A stretch of DNA of 6,748 nucleotides from Gemmatimonadota bacterium (lineage in GTDB: Bacteria; Gemmatimonadota; Gemmatimonadetes; Gemmatimonadales; GWC2-71-9). Both the position numbers and the translations under genes were made by a program. Position 1 is the first letter of the stretch. Each line of letters starts with the position of its first letter. This document shows, piece after piece, positions 1 to 5,236 of this stretch. A model generated the notes under the pieces. It did not search any database and was not told the origin of the DNA. It was given only the letters and a program-made list of their open reading frames with translations. Location: positions 1-6,748 of the forward strand of contig QHTY01000085.1 in NCBI GenBank assembly GCA_003220985.1, read 5' to 3'.

Positions 1-255
1 GAGGTTCGCGAGATACGCGGGGCGGTCGGTGACGTACACGACCATACGGCCGATATTCTCGGGCTTCCCGCCCGCAGAGCGCACCACTTCGATCACGCGG
101 CCAAGCGCGCCGTCCCACTGCCTCACGAAATCGCCGACGGGAACGATCTGGCCGGCGACGAACAGAATGCGGCCGCCCTTCTCGCTCAGCATGCCGTGAT
201 TCCACCCGCTCGGCCGCGCTCCAAACGCGTCAGGATTGATGATCTCGAACGCCAT
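1..255 (-). CDS. RidA-family (YjgF/YER057c/UK114) protein, C-terminus cut by window edge
   Basis: Translating the minus strand from the ATG at 255 gives 85 residues open to the window edge; the family is usually about 130 residues, so roughly the last third is missing. Visible family features are the N-terminal NPDAF...GWNHG segment (residues 7-21), RILFVAGQ (29-36), a Gln at 46 in the usual Q...AL position, and AGG...MVVYVTDRPAYLANL (61-85). RidA proteins form trimers and hydrolyse reactive enamine/imine intermediates in the cytosol. The conserved C-terminal Arg that binds the substrate carboxylate in true RidA lies outside the window, so true RidA and the Rid1-7 subfamilies cannot be separated. 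It is the last visible gene of a leftward operon after the SDR, with a 7-nt gap and a strong AGGAGG site. The context suggests a pathway-specific imine or enamine hydrolase rather than housekeeping RidA; that role is inferred. Confidence 0.9.
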   Translation of the reverse strand, partial: MAFEIINPDAFGARPSGWNHGMLSEKGGRILFVAGQIVPVGDFVRQWDGALGRVIEVVRSAGGKPENIGRMVVYVTDRPAYLANL

Positions 256-258
256 GGT

Positions 259-265
259 CCTCCTA
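259..265 (-). promoter_or_regulatory. Ribosome binding site of the RidA-family gene, overlapping the SDR stop codon
   Basis: On the minus strand the sequence reads TAGGAGGACCATG. The TAG stop of the upstream SDR forms the first three bases of a near-perfect anti-16S TAGGAGG, three bases before the ATG. This fixes the start of the RidA-family gene and implies that ribosomes ending the SDR load directly onto the next gene. Confidence 0.85.
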
Positions 266-1027
266 GCCTGCGATCGTGATGGCCTTGCCGTTCGGCCGCT
301 GGCCGTGCGGGTCACACAGCCTCAGGACCGCCTGCGCGACCTCGTCCGGCGTGATGAGCCGTTGCTGGCCCGCCGAGCCGAGCATAGCGGTGAGCGTTTC
401 CGCTGGCGTCTTGCCAGTTTTTGCGACGACCCGCGCAACAGACTCTTTCGTCATCTCCGTGTCCACAAATCCTGGGCAGACGGCGTTGCAGGTCACCTTG
501 GTGCCCTCGAGCTCCGCGGCGACGCTCCGCGTCAAACCAATCACGGCGTGCTTCGCCGCCGCGTAGGCGGCGATGTAACGAGCGCCCGCCAATCCAGCAA
601 CTGACGCGACATTCACGACCGATCCCTGCTTGCGCATCACCATCGCCGGAATGAACGCCTGCGTACAGAGAAACGTACCAGTCGCGTTCACGGCGAGCAC
701 CCGATTCCAATCTTCCAGCGTGATCTTGCCGAGCGGTGCGCTGTGCGCGGTGCCGGCGTTGTTGACGAGAATATCGACCACGCCGGCGCGCCGTGCCGCC
801 GCCTGGGCGAGACTATGGACGCTCGCGGCATCGGTGACGTCGCATTGCACGGCCCACGCCTTGCCACCTCCACCACGAATTTCAGCGGCTACCTTCTCGA
901 TGCGGTCGGCGGTCCGGGCCGCGACGACAATCGCGGCTCCCTCGGCGGCGAGGGCGTGCGCGATTGCCGCGCCGATCCCCTGGCCACCGCCCGTCACGAC
1001 TGCGACCGAGCCGTCAAATCTCTGCAC
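263..1027 (-). CDS. SDR-family oxidoreductase (classical short-chain dehydrogenase/reductase)
   Basis: This 254-residue protein has normal length for a classical SDR. Visible motifs are the Rossmann TGGGQGIG (12-19), CDV (62-64) contacting the adenine side, NNAG (89-92), catalytic Asn114, Ser142 in VASVAG, Tyr155 and Lys159 in YAAAK, and the post-catalytic CPGFVDTEM (184-192). The full Asn-Ser-Tyr-Lys tetrad is present. Arg38 after the second beta strand, with no acidic residue there, favours NADP(H) over NAD(H). The GTG start at 1027 places the glycine motif at residue 12, as usual, and overlaps the end of the creatininase gene by 14 nt; an AGAGG lies a few bases upstream. The fold resembles 3-oxoacyl reductases and 3-hydroxyacyl-CoA-type dehydrogenases. 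In this operon it probably oxidises or reduces an alicyclic hydroxy/oxo-acyl-CoA; the substrate is inferred from neighbours only. Confidence 0.95.
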   Translation of the reverse strand: MQRFDGSVAVVTGGGQGIGAAIAHALAAEGAAIVVAARTADRIEKVAAEIRGGGGKAWAVQCDVTDAASVHSLAQAAARRAGVVDILVNNAGTAHSAPLGKITLEDWNRVLAVNATGTFLCTQAFIPAMVMRKQGSVVNVASVAGLAGARYIAAYAAAKHAVIGLTRSVAAELEGTKVTCNAVCPGFVDTEMTKESVARVVAKTGKTPAETLTAMLGSAGQQRLITPDEVAQAVLRLCDPHGQRPNGKAITIAG

Positions 1028-1763
1028 TGACGGCCTCTTCGAGAATCGCGCCCAGCGCGTCGATCAGGCGTGCGCCTTCATCCGCGGTGGCCGCCGCGGG
1101 ATCACCGAAATAGGCGCGCGGCCCTCCAGCTGCTTCGAAGGTGCGCTTACCCGCTTTGATCGCCTGTGAGAGGGACTGGGGGTTGGGGGCTAGGGACTGG
1201 CGAACTTCATCGCGGACGGCATCGGCCTGTTCGCGCAGGACAATCGACGTTTCGAACCGTCCGGCGTGACAGGCGCCGCTCTTGAACTCTTCGCCCAGTC
1301 GCGTGCCCCAGGGTTTGCGGGTGAGATCGGGAAAGATGATCGGCAACAGCCGGTCGGCCTGCGCAACCTTTACGGCCTCGTTTAGCGCGGTGACATGCTC
1401 GGGGTCGAGGTGCACATTCGCGAGCGCCAGCAGTCGGAAGCCCTGATGAGACAGGCTGCGCGCCACCTCGACAATGAGCGCCGTGACCGTGATGGCGGAA
1501 ATCGACAGCGTGCCGTGGAACGCCGCGCCGAAGCTGGCGGCCGTATAGGCGAGTGCCGGGAGGATCACCACGACCCGCCCGCGCGCCGCGAGCTTGCGCG
1601 CGCCGGCGCGCGCCATTGCCGTGGCGATGACGACGTCGGTATCGAGCGGCAAGTGTGGCCCGTGGGCCTCGATCGCGCCGACCGGGAGCACGACGAGCGT
1701 GCGTTCCCGATCCAAATCGCGGACTTCTTCCCACGTCAGTTGCGCCAGCTCATGTACCGGCAT
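1014..1763 (-). CDS. Creatininase-family metal-dependent amidohydrolase
   Basis: The 249 residues match the usual length of the creatininase/FAPy-deformylase family. The metal-site motif PVGAIEAHGPHLPLDTD (27-43) supplies Glu32, His34 and Asp41 or Asp43. FHGTLSIS (82-89) matches the family's F-G-T-S strand, and HAGRFETS (166-173) supplies Glu171. GPRAYFGDPAAATADEG (214-230) is the typical C-terminal segment. The family's usual NGHGGN is here NVHLDP (116-121): His118, the metal ligand, is kept but the glycines are lost. Members open cyclic amides or deformylate (creatininase, the ArfB deformylase) or cleave peptides (MftE); this variant cannot be assigned a substrate. It is the first gene of the leftward operon. 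The ATG at 1763 has no clear Shine-Dalgarno upstream. Residues 189-200 are encoded by a G-quadruplex-capable repeat. A role in aromatic amino-acid breakdown is inferred from the neighbours. Confidence 0.9.
   Translation of the reverse strand: MPVHELAQLTWEEVRDLDRERTLVVLPVGAIEAHGPHLPLDTDVVIATAMARAGARKLAARGRVVVILPALAYTAASFGAAFHGTLSISAITVTALIVEVARSLSHQGFRLLALANVHLDPEHVTALNEAVKVAQADRLLPIIFPDLTRKPWGTRLGEEFKSGACHAGRFETSIVLREQADAVRDEVRQSLAPNPQSLSQAIKAGKRTFEAAGGPRAYFGDPAAATADEGARLIDALGAILEEAVSAEI
1171..1200 (+). repeat. 21-bp repeat unit (1.4 copies), G-quadruplex-capable, inside the creatininase gene
   Basis: AGGGACTGG occurs at 1171-1179 and again at 1192-1200, so the unit is 21 bp. On the plus strand there are four G runs of 3, 5, 5 and 3, with loops of 3, 2 and 3 bases (1172-1195), the classic intramolecular quadruplex pattern. 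Because 21 bp is seven codons, the repeat stays in frame; on the coding (minus) strand it gives the Ser-, Pro- and Gln-rich stretch QSLAPNPQSLSQ (residues 189-200). Confidence 0.8.
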
Positions 1764-1773
1764 CAGTTACAGG

Positions 1774-1805
1774 GGCCGAGAGGCTGAGAGGCCGAGGGGC
1801 TGTGA
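1774..1805 (+). repeat. Two-copy 16-bp imperfect tandem repeat in the divergent spacer
   Basis: The units GGCCGAGAGGCTGAGA (1774-1789) and GGCCGAGGGGCTGTGA (1790-1805) match at 14 of 16 positions. A third, much decayed copy may follow at 1806-1821. The plus strand is strongly purine-rich. The repeat lies in a non-coding spacer and shares its 16-bp period with the repeat at 5176-5216. Confidence 0.7.
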
Positions 1806-1817
1806 GGACACGAGACT

Positions 1818-1823
1818 AGAGGT
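1818..1823 (+). promoter_or_regulatory. Ribosome binding site deciding the GTG start of the CoA ligase
   Basis: AGAGGT lies six bases before the GTG at 1830. No in-frame ATG is available near it, and the following residues already match the start of benzoate-CoA ligases (N-I-A-D-W-L-L). This supports GTG as the initiator. Confidence 0.6.
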
Positions 1824-1829
1824 CGAATC

Positions 1830-3350
1830 GTGGCGAGCACGTTGCCTGAACAATTAAACATCGCGGATTGGCTCCTCGACGCGCGCGTGCGCGAGGGAAG
1901 GGGAGATCGGCCGGCGCTGCTCACGGACCAGGGCACGTTCACCTACCGTGAGGTGCAGACGCTCGCGAACCGATTCGGTCATCTGCTCAAGAGCGCCGGC
2001 GTCGAGCCCGAGCAACGGGTCATCATCGCCCTGCCCGACGGCCCGGAGTTCGTGGCGGCGCTGTTCGGCACACTCAAAGTTGGCGCGGTGGTGGTGATGG
2101 TCAACCCACAGCTCGCCGTCGACGCAATCGAGTACTTCTACTCTTATACCCGCGCGACCGTCGCGCTCGTCCATCGTTACACCGCGCCGGCATTTCAGGC
2201 GGCCCAGCGAGGGGCTGGACATCTCAAGCAGATCATCATCGTCGGCGAGCCGGTAACGACTCGGGCTGTCGAGGGGGCGTCGCCGGAGCTCGAGACTTTC
2301 CCCAGTCACCGCGACGATGCCGCGATCTGGCTGTTCTCCGGCGGCACGACCGGAAAGCCGAAAGCGGTGGTGCAGAGTCATGGGTCGTTCGCCAATACGA
2401 CGGTGTGCTATGGACAGAAGGTTTTGGGTCTCACCGAGCGCGATATCACGCTGGGTGTGCCGAAGCTGTTCTTTGGGTACGCGACCGGCTCGAATCTCTT
2501 TTTCCCGTTTTCGGTCGGTGGAGCGGCCGTCCTGTTTCCCGAGAAGAGCACCGCCGAAACCCTGTTCGCCAAGATTCGCAGATTCCGCCCGACAATCCTG
2601 GTGAACGTGCCGACGATGGTGAATCAGATGGTCGCGCATCCCGATGCGCAGCAGCAGGATCTCTCGTCGCTCCGGCTCGCGACCTCCGCTGGTGAAGCAC
2701 TGCCCGTCGAGCTGTACGAGCGCTGGAAGCAGACGTTCGGCGTGGAGCTGCTCGATGGACTCGGTACGGCGGAGATGTGGCACATCTTCATTTCGAATCC
2801 GCCCGGCGCCGTCAAGCCTGGAACGATTGGGACCGTCGTACCCGGCTTCGATGTCCGCGTACGCGACGACCTGGGGCACGATCTGCCGGACGGTGAAGTC
2901 GGCATGCTGTGGGTGCGCGGCGGATCGCGCGCGATTGGGTACTGGCAGCAGAGCGAGAAGACGCACGCCGCATTCCGCGGCGAGTGGTACGTCTCGGGCG
3001 ATCTGATTCGGCGCGATGCTGACGGTTACTTCACGTACTGCGGCCGTGCCGACGAATTGCTCAAGGTCGCCGGGAAATGGTTGGCACCGCAGGAAGTGGA
3101 AGGATGTCTGTTGCAGCATCCGTTGGTGAAAGAGGTCGCCGTCGTCGGGGTCGAAGATGCGAGTGGTCTCACAAAGCCGCAGGCCTTCGTCGTCGCGACA
3201 GAACAGCGGCCGGGTCTTGCTGAGGAGTTGCAGGCATTCGCGCGTGAACGGCTCGAACCGTACAAGGCGCCACGATCGGTGACGTTCTTGGACGTGCTTC
3301 CTCGGACGCACCTCGGAAAGGTTGACCGTGGTAAGCTGCGCAGTGCCTGA
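1830..3350 (+). CDS. Benzoate/2-aminobenzoate-type CoA ligase (AMP-forming, ANL superfamily)
   Basis: This 506-residue adenylate-forming enzyme would activate an aryl carboxylate to its CoA thioester with ATP in the cytosol. Core motifs in order are the P-loop-like FSGGTTGKPKAVVQSH (169-184), KLFFGYATG (212-220) lining the acyl pocket, TSAGEALP (285-292), DGLGTAEMWHIFISN (309-323) that includes A5 and the HIF-SN signature of benzoate-CoA ligases, YVSGDL (387-392), the hinge region GRADELLKVAGKWLAPQEVE (405-424), and A10 PRTHLGK (491-497) with catalytic Lys497. The HIF-SN signature sets it apart from acetyl- or long-chain-acyl-CoA synthetases. Benzoate-CoA ligases typically have Ala-Tyr where this protein has Gly216-Tyr217, which could admit an ortho substituent. 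Diverging from a RidA/SDR/creatininase operon, 2-aminobenzoate is the favoured substrate, with benzoate or hydroxybenzoate as alternatives. All catalytic motifs are intact. The tRNA gene follows 28 nt after the stop. Confidence 0.93.
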   Translation: MASTLPEQLNIADWLLDARVREGRGDRPALLTDQGTFTYREVQTLANRFGHLLKSAGVEPEQRVIIALPDGPEFVAALFGTLKVGAVVVMVNPQLAVDAIEYFYSYTRATVALVHRYTAPAFQAAQRGAGHLKQIIIVGEPVTTRAVEGASPELETFPSHRDDAAIWLFSGGTTGKPKAVVQSHGSFANTTVCYGQKVLGLTERDITLGVPKLFFGYATGSNLFFPFSVGGAAVLFPEKSTAETLFAKIRRFRPTILVNVPTMVNQMVAHPDAQQQDLSSLRLATSAGEALPVELYERWKQTFGVELLDGLGTAEMWHIFISNPPGAVKPGTIGTVVPGFDVRVRDDLGHDLPDGEVGMLWVRGGSRAIGYWQQSEKTHAAFRGEWYVSGDLIRRDADGYFTYCGRADELLKVAGKWLAPQEVEGCLLQHPLVKEVAVVGVEDASGLTKPQAFVVATEQRPGLAEELQAFARERLEPYKAPRSVTFLDVLPRTHLGKVDRGKLRSA

Positions 3351-3359
3351 TTAGCTTTT

Positions 3360-3370
3360 CCTCGGCGTCT
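3360..3370 (+). repeat. Inverted copy of the spacer repeat, left of tRNA-Ser(GGA)
   Basis: CCTCGGCGTCT here is the perfect 11-bp reverse complement of AGACGCCGAGG at 3494-3504. The tRNA-Ser(GGA) gene lies between the two arms. The left arm sits in the 28-nt gap after the CoA ligase stop, a gap that shows no ordinary hairpin terminator. Confidence 0.75.
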
Positions 3371-3378
3371 AATAATTC

Positions 3379-3465
3379 GGACGGGTGGCCGAGTGGCTGA
3401 AGGCGCACGCTTGGAAAGCGTGTTAACGGGCAACCGTTACGTGGGTTCGAATCCCACCCTGTCCG
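3379..3465 (+). tRNA. tRNA-Ser (anticodon GGA)
   Basis: The 87-nt gene folds as a class II tRNA. The acceptor stem GGACGGG (3379-3385) pairs with CCTGTCC (3458-3464) with one G-T pair. The anticodon stem is CACGC/GCGTG with loop TTGGAAA (3411-3417) and anticodon GGA at 3413-3415. The long variable arm is a six-pair stem TAACGG/CCGTTA closed by GCAA. The T arm is GTGGG-TTCGAAT-CCCAC (3441-3457), and the discriminator is G3465. The long arm and G73 are serine identity features. No CCA is encoded (TTA follows), so CCA must be added enzymatically. It should read UCC and UCU. Confidence 0.97.
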
Positions 3466-3477
3466 TTACAATAACAA

Positions 3478-3503
3478 AGACGCCGAGACGCCGAGACGCC
3501 GAG
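3478..3503 (+). repeat. 8-bp tandem repeat AGACGCCG, 3.25 copies, between the two tRNA-Ser genes
   Basis: Perfect copies start at 3478, 3486 and 3494, followed by AG. It fills much of the 64-nt spacer between the tRNA genes. The last copy pairs with the inverted copy at 3360-3370. No gene or terminator was seen in the rest of the spacer. Confidence 0.85.
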
Positions 3504-3529
3504 GGGCTCGGGGACAACGCGTCGCTGCT

Positions 3530-3616
3530 GGACAGGTGGGTGAGCGGTTGAAACCACCGGTCTCGAAAACCGGTATGCCCGCAAGGGCATCGAGGGTTCG
3601 AATCCCTCCCTGTCCG
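3530..3616 (+). tRNA. tRNA-Ser (anticodon CGA)
   Basis: The 87-nt gene is a second class II tRNA. GGACAGG (3530-3536) pairs perfectly with CCTGTCC (3609-3615). The anticodon stem is CCGGT/ACCGG with loop CTCGAAA (3562-3568) and anticodon CGA at 3564-3566. The variable arm is a six-pair stem ATGCCC/GGGCAT closed by GCAA. The T arm is GAGGG-TTCGAAT-CCCTC (3592-3608), and the discriminator is G3616. CCA is not encoded. It should read UCG. The 3' acceptor strand is identical to that of the upstream tRNA-Ser(GGA), and the variable arm has the same geometry, which fits duplication followed by anticodon divergence. The next open frame begins five bases later. Confidence 0.97.
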
Positions 3617-3621
3617 TCCCC

Positions 3622-4380
3622 ATGGGAATCTGGAACAGCACGCTGGTGTACGTCGGCGCGCGCACGCTGCTCGCGGGAGCGATGATCGCCCTGCTGCTGC
3701 GGCGCCAGGTGGGCCCGTGGTATGCCGGTGGCCAAGTCGTCTCCGATCTCTCGTGCGCTGCCTTTCTCCTGGGGTATGTCAATCCGGATATTCGTGACGA
3801 CATCGGCCTGCTCGTCGTGCCGCTGCTCCTGTTCGTCCTCTACTGGGAAGCGACGCGCTTTCTCGACAACCGGCGCGCGGCAGCCGTGCGCGACGATGAG
3901 GAAAGCACGCTCGATACAGTCCTGCGCGTGTACGGTTCACTGTGGGCATTCGGGTTCGTGATGCCTGCCGTGCTGGCCGGTGGGTTTCTCATGTTTGAGC
4001 TGCTGGCACCCGGAGAGTGGCCATTTCCCAATCCCCGGCCCGGATTGGTGTGTGGCCCCGTGCAGCTCGAGCCCGGGACCGCCGTGACGATGCGCATGAG
4101 CGTCCCCCACGGCGCGGAGCTGAGCGTATTCACGCCAGCCGGTCGCTCGCTGGTCGTCGTCCCATTTGTGAGAAAGGGGACGCAGCCGCTGGGCGCAGGG
4201 TTCGACTATATGGCTCGGCTGACGCTCGGGACGGATACGGTTACGGGATTTGCCGCGCCGGGCTCGCGCGCGGAACGCGTCTTCACAGATTCCGGCGTCT
4301 ACGTGCTGCGGGTTAGCTCGGAAGCGGAGTTCAACGCTTCGCAGGTCTGCCGGGTACGCTACAACGCGGGGAAATCATGA
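3622..4380 (+). CDS. Uncharacterised four-helix membrane protein with extracytoplasmic C-terminal domain
   Basis: I do not recognise the family. The 252-residue frame has hydrophobic segments at about 7-26, 38-53, 61-77 and 105-128. Positive residues (Arg27-Arg28; Arg79, Arg84-Arg85, Arg90) lie after helices 1 and 3, predicting both termini outside the cytoplasm. Residues 130-252 look like a beta-rich soluble domain ending in a GVYVLRVSS strand (225-233). Its only two cysteines, Cys144 and Cys243, near its two ends, could form a disulfide, consistent with an oxidising compartment. The ATG at 3622 has no Shine-Dalgarno and lies five bases after tRNA-Ser(CGA). A start at Met21 (GGGAG three bases upstream) or Val9 is possible, but Met21 would remove most of helix 1. 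The stop overlaps the next ATG (ATGA), so the two proteins are probably made together. A cell-envelope role is inferred. Confidence 0.75.
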   Translation: MGIWNSTLVYVGARTLLAGAMIALLLRRQVGPWYAGGQVVSDLSCAAFLLGYVNPDIRDDIGLLVVPLLLFVLYWEATRFLDNRRAAAVRDDEESTLDTVLRVYGSLWAFGFVMPAVLAGGFLMFELLAPGEWPFPNPRPGLVCGPVQLEPGTAVTMRMSVPHGAELSVFTPAGRSLVVVPFVRKGTQPLGAGFDYMARLTLGTDTVTGFAAPGSRAERVFTDSGVYVLRVSSEAEFNASQVCRVRYNAGKS

Positions 4381-5174
4381 ACACACTGCTCAGTCTGCTC
4401 ATACCGCTGTGCCTCCTGCAGTCGGTCGAGTACCGCTCTCCAGCTGGTGTCGACTACCGTGCGCAGCGCGACACCGGTGCCATTGTACGCGCCGAGAGCG
4501 CGTTGGCCGCCGATCCGCGCAACATCGACCGGATCATCGCGCTGGGCGTCGCGCAATCGGGCGTGCGCCAGTATCGGGAAGCGATCGAGACGTTCACGCG
4601 CGGCCTCAAGATCGCGCCGAACAATGCGCTGCTGTATCGGTGGCGCGGGCATCGCTATCTCTCGACGCGTCAGTTCGATCGCGCGATGGATGACCTGACG
4701 CGCGGTGCGCGGCTCGACAGCACGATCTACGGGATCTGGTATCACCTCGGCATCGTACGCTTCGCACGCCGAGACTTCGCCGGCGCAGTGGACGCATTCA
4801 CGCGCGCGTTGCCCATCGCGCCTGATTCCGGCGAGCGGTCCGGTTCGACCGATTGGCTGTGGATGTCGCTCGCGCGGGCCGGTCGCACGGCCGACGCAAA
4901 GGCCTTGCTCGATCGACATCCGGATGTCCCGCCCGCGGGCAACGCGTACACGCAGCGGCTCCGGCTCTATCGCGGGGAGGTGTCGCCCGATTCGGTGTTC
5001 ACACCTGCCGACACCAGCGATATCCAGATTGCAACGCTGAGCTATGGCATCGGTAACTGGTATCTGGTGCGCGGCGATGCGGCGCAAGCGCGCAAGTGGT
5101 TCGAGCGGTCGATCGCCTCGGGGGGATGGCCGGCGTTCGGGTTCATCATGTCGGAAGTGGAGCTGCGGAGGTGA
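4377..5174 (+). CDS. Exported tetratricopeptide-repeat (TPR) protein
   Basis: This 265-residue protein begins with a hydrophobic stretch (residues 3-15, MNTLLSLLIPLCLLQS) likely to be a signal peptide or membrane anchor, although it lacks basic N-terminal residues. Cys12 follows Pro-Leu and does not form a normal lipobox. TPR-like helix pairs lie at about 50-83, 84-117 and 118-151; the repeat ends RGLKIAPN, RGARLDS and RALPIAPD mark their register. A degenerate pair lies at 157-183 and a last one at 219-252. Residues 184-218 form a linker. TPR solenoids bind protein partners, and no enzymatic motif is visible. The start ATG sits in ATGA overlapping the stop of the membrane-protein gene, with GGGGA four bases upstream, so translation is coupled. 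The upstream membrane protein's outer domain is the obvious candidate partner; this is inferred. Confidence 0.85.
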   Translation: MNTLLSLLIPLCLLQSVEYRSPAGVDYRAQRDTGAIVRAESALAADPRNIDRIIALGVAQSGVRQYREAIETFTRGLKIAPNNALLYRWRGHRYLSTRQFDRAMDDLTRGARLDSTIYGIWYHLGIVRFARRDFAGAVDAFTRALPIAPDSGERSGSTDWLWMSLARAGRTADAKALLDRHPDVPPAGNAYTQRLRLYRGEVSPDSVFTPADTSDIQIATLSYGIGNWYLVRGDAAQARKWFERSIASGGWPAFGFIMSEVELRR

Positions 5175-5175
5175 G

Positions 5176-5216
5176 GCGGCGGCGAGGTAAAGCGGCGGCG
5201 AGGTAAAGCGGCGGCG
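5176..5216 (+). repeat. 16-bp tandem repeat, about 2.5 copies, after the TPR gene
   Basis: GCGGCGGCGAGGTAAA is repeated exactly at 5176-5191 and 5192-5207, and a third copy breaks off after GCGGCGGCG at 5216. It occupies most of the 62-nt spacer between the TPR gene and the YjbR-like gene. Each full unit holds a GAGGT core, complementary to the 16S 3' end, and a TAA. No terminator hairpin was seen in the spacer. Confidence 0.85.
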
Positions 5217-5236
5217 CAGGGGGGCCAAGGGAGACG

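Larger units (their letters stand above)
1764..1829. promoter_or_regulatory. Divergent spacer between creatininase operon and CoA ligase; presumed bidirectional promoter region
   Basis: These 66 bp separate two divergently read start codons, so promoters for both directions should lie here or inside the gene starts. I see no convincing -35/-10 pair in either direction and no clear operator palindrome. Much of the spacer is a two-copy 16-bp purine-rich repeat. On the minus strand the bases just before the creatininase ATG (CCCCTGTAACTG) lack a Shine-Dalgarno, so leaderless or weak initiation is possible. The functional call rests on gene orientation. Confidence 0.5.

Noticed and set aside
1854..3311. 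A 485-codon open frame antisense to the CoA ligase
   Set aside because: The plus-strand ligase has every catalytic motif in order. The antisense frame shows no recognisable domain and is an expected by-product of GC-rich codon use.
3322..3353. Possible promoter for the tRNA genes (TTGACC at 3322 with TGATTA at 3348)
   Set aside because: The spacing is 20 bp, the -10 match is weak and the -35 lies in coding sequence.
3370..3377. TAATAATT as a -10 box before tRNA-Ser(GGA)
   Set aside because: It ends one base before the tRNA, so transcription would start inside the gene. It is better read as an AT-rich leader.
3478..3503. CRISPR-like array between the tRNAs
   Set aside because: The units are 8 bp and directly abutting, with no spacers and no cas genes.
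3360..3504. The inverted repeat as a rho-independent terminator for the CoA ligase
   Set aside because: The arms are separated by 123 bases including a whole tRNA, and no T run follows the right arm.
3379..3616. tRNA-associated integration site (attachment site)
   Set aside because: No integrase, no displaced tRNA fragment and no mobile gene is visible downstream. The shared tRNA 3' ends are explained by paralogous serine tRNAs.
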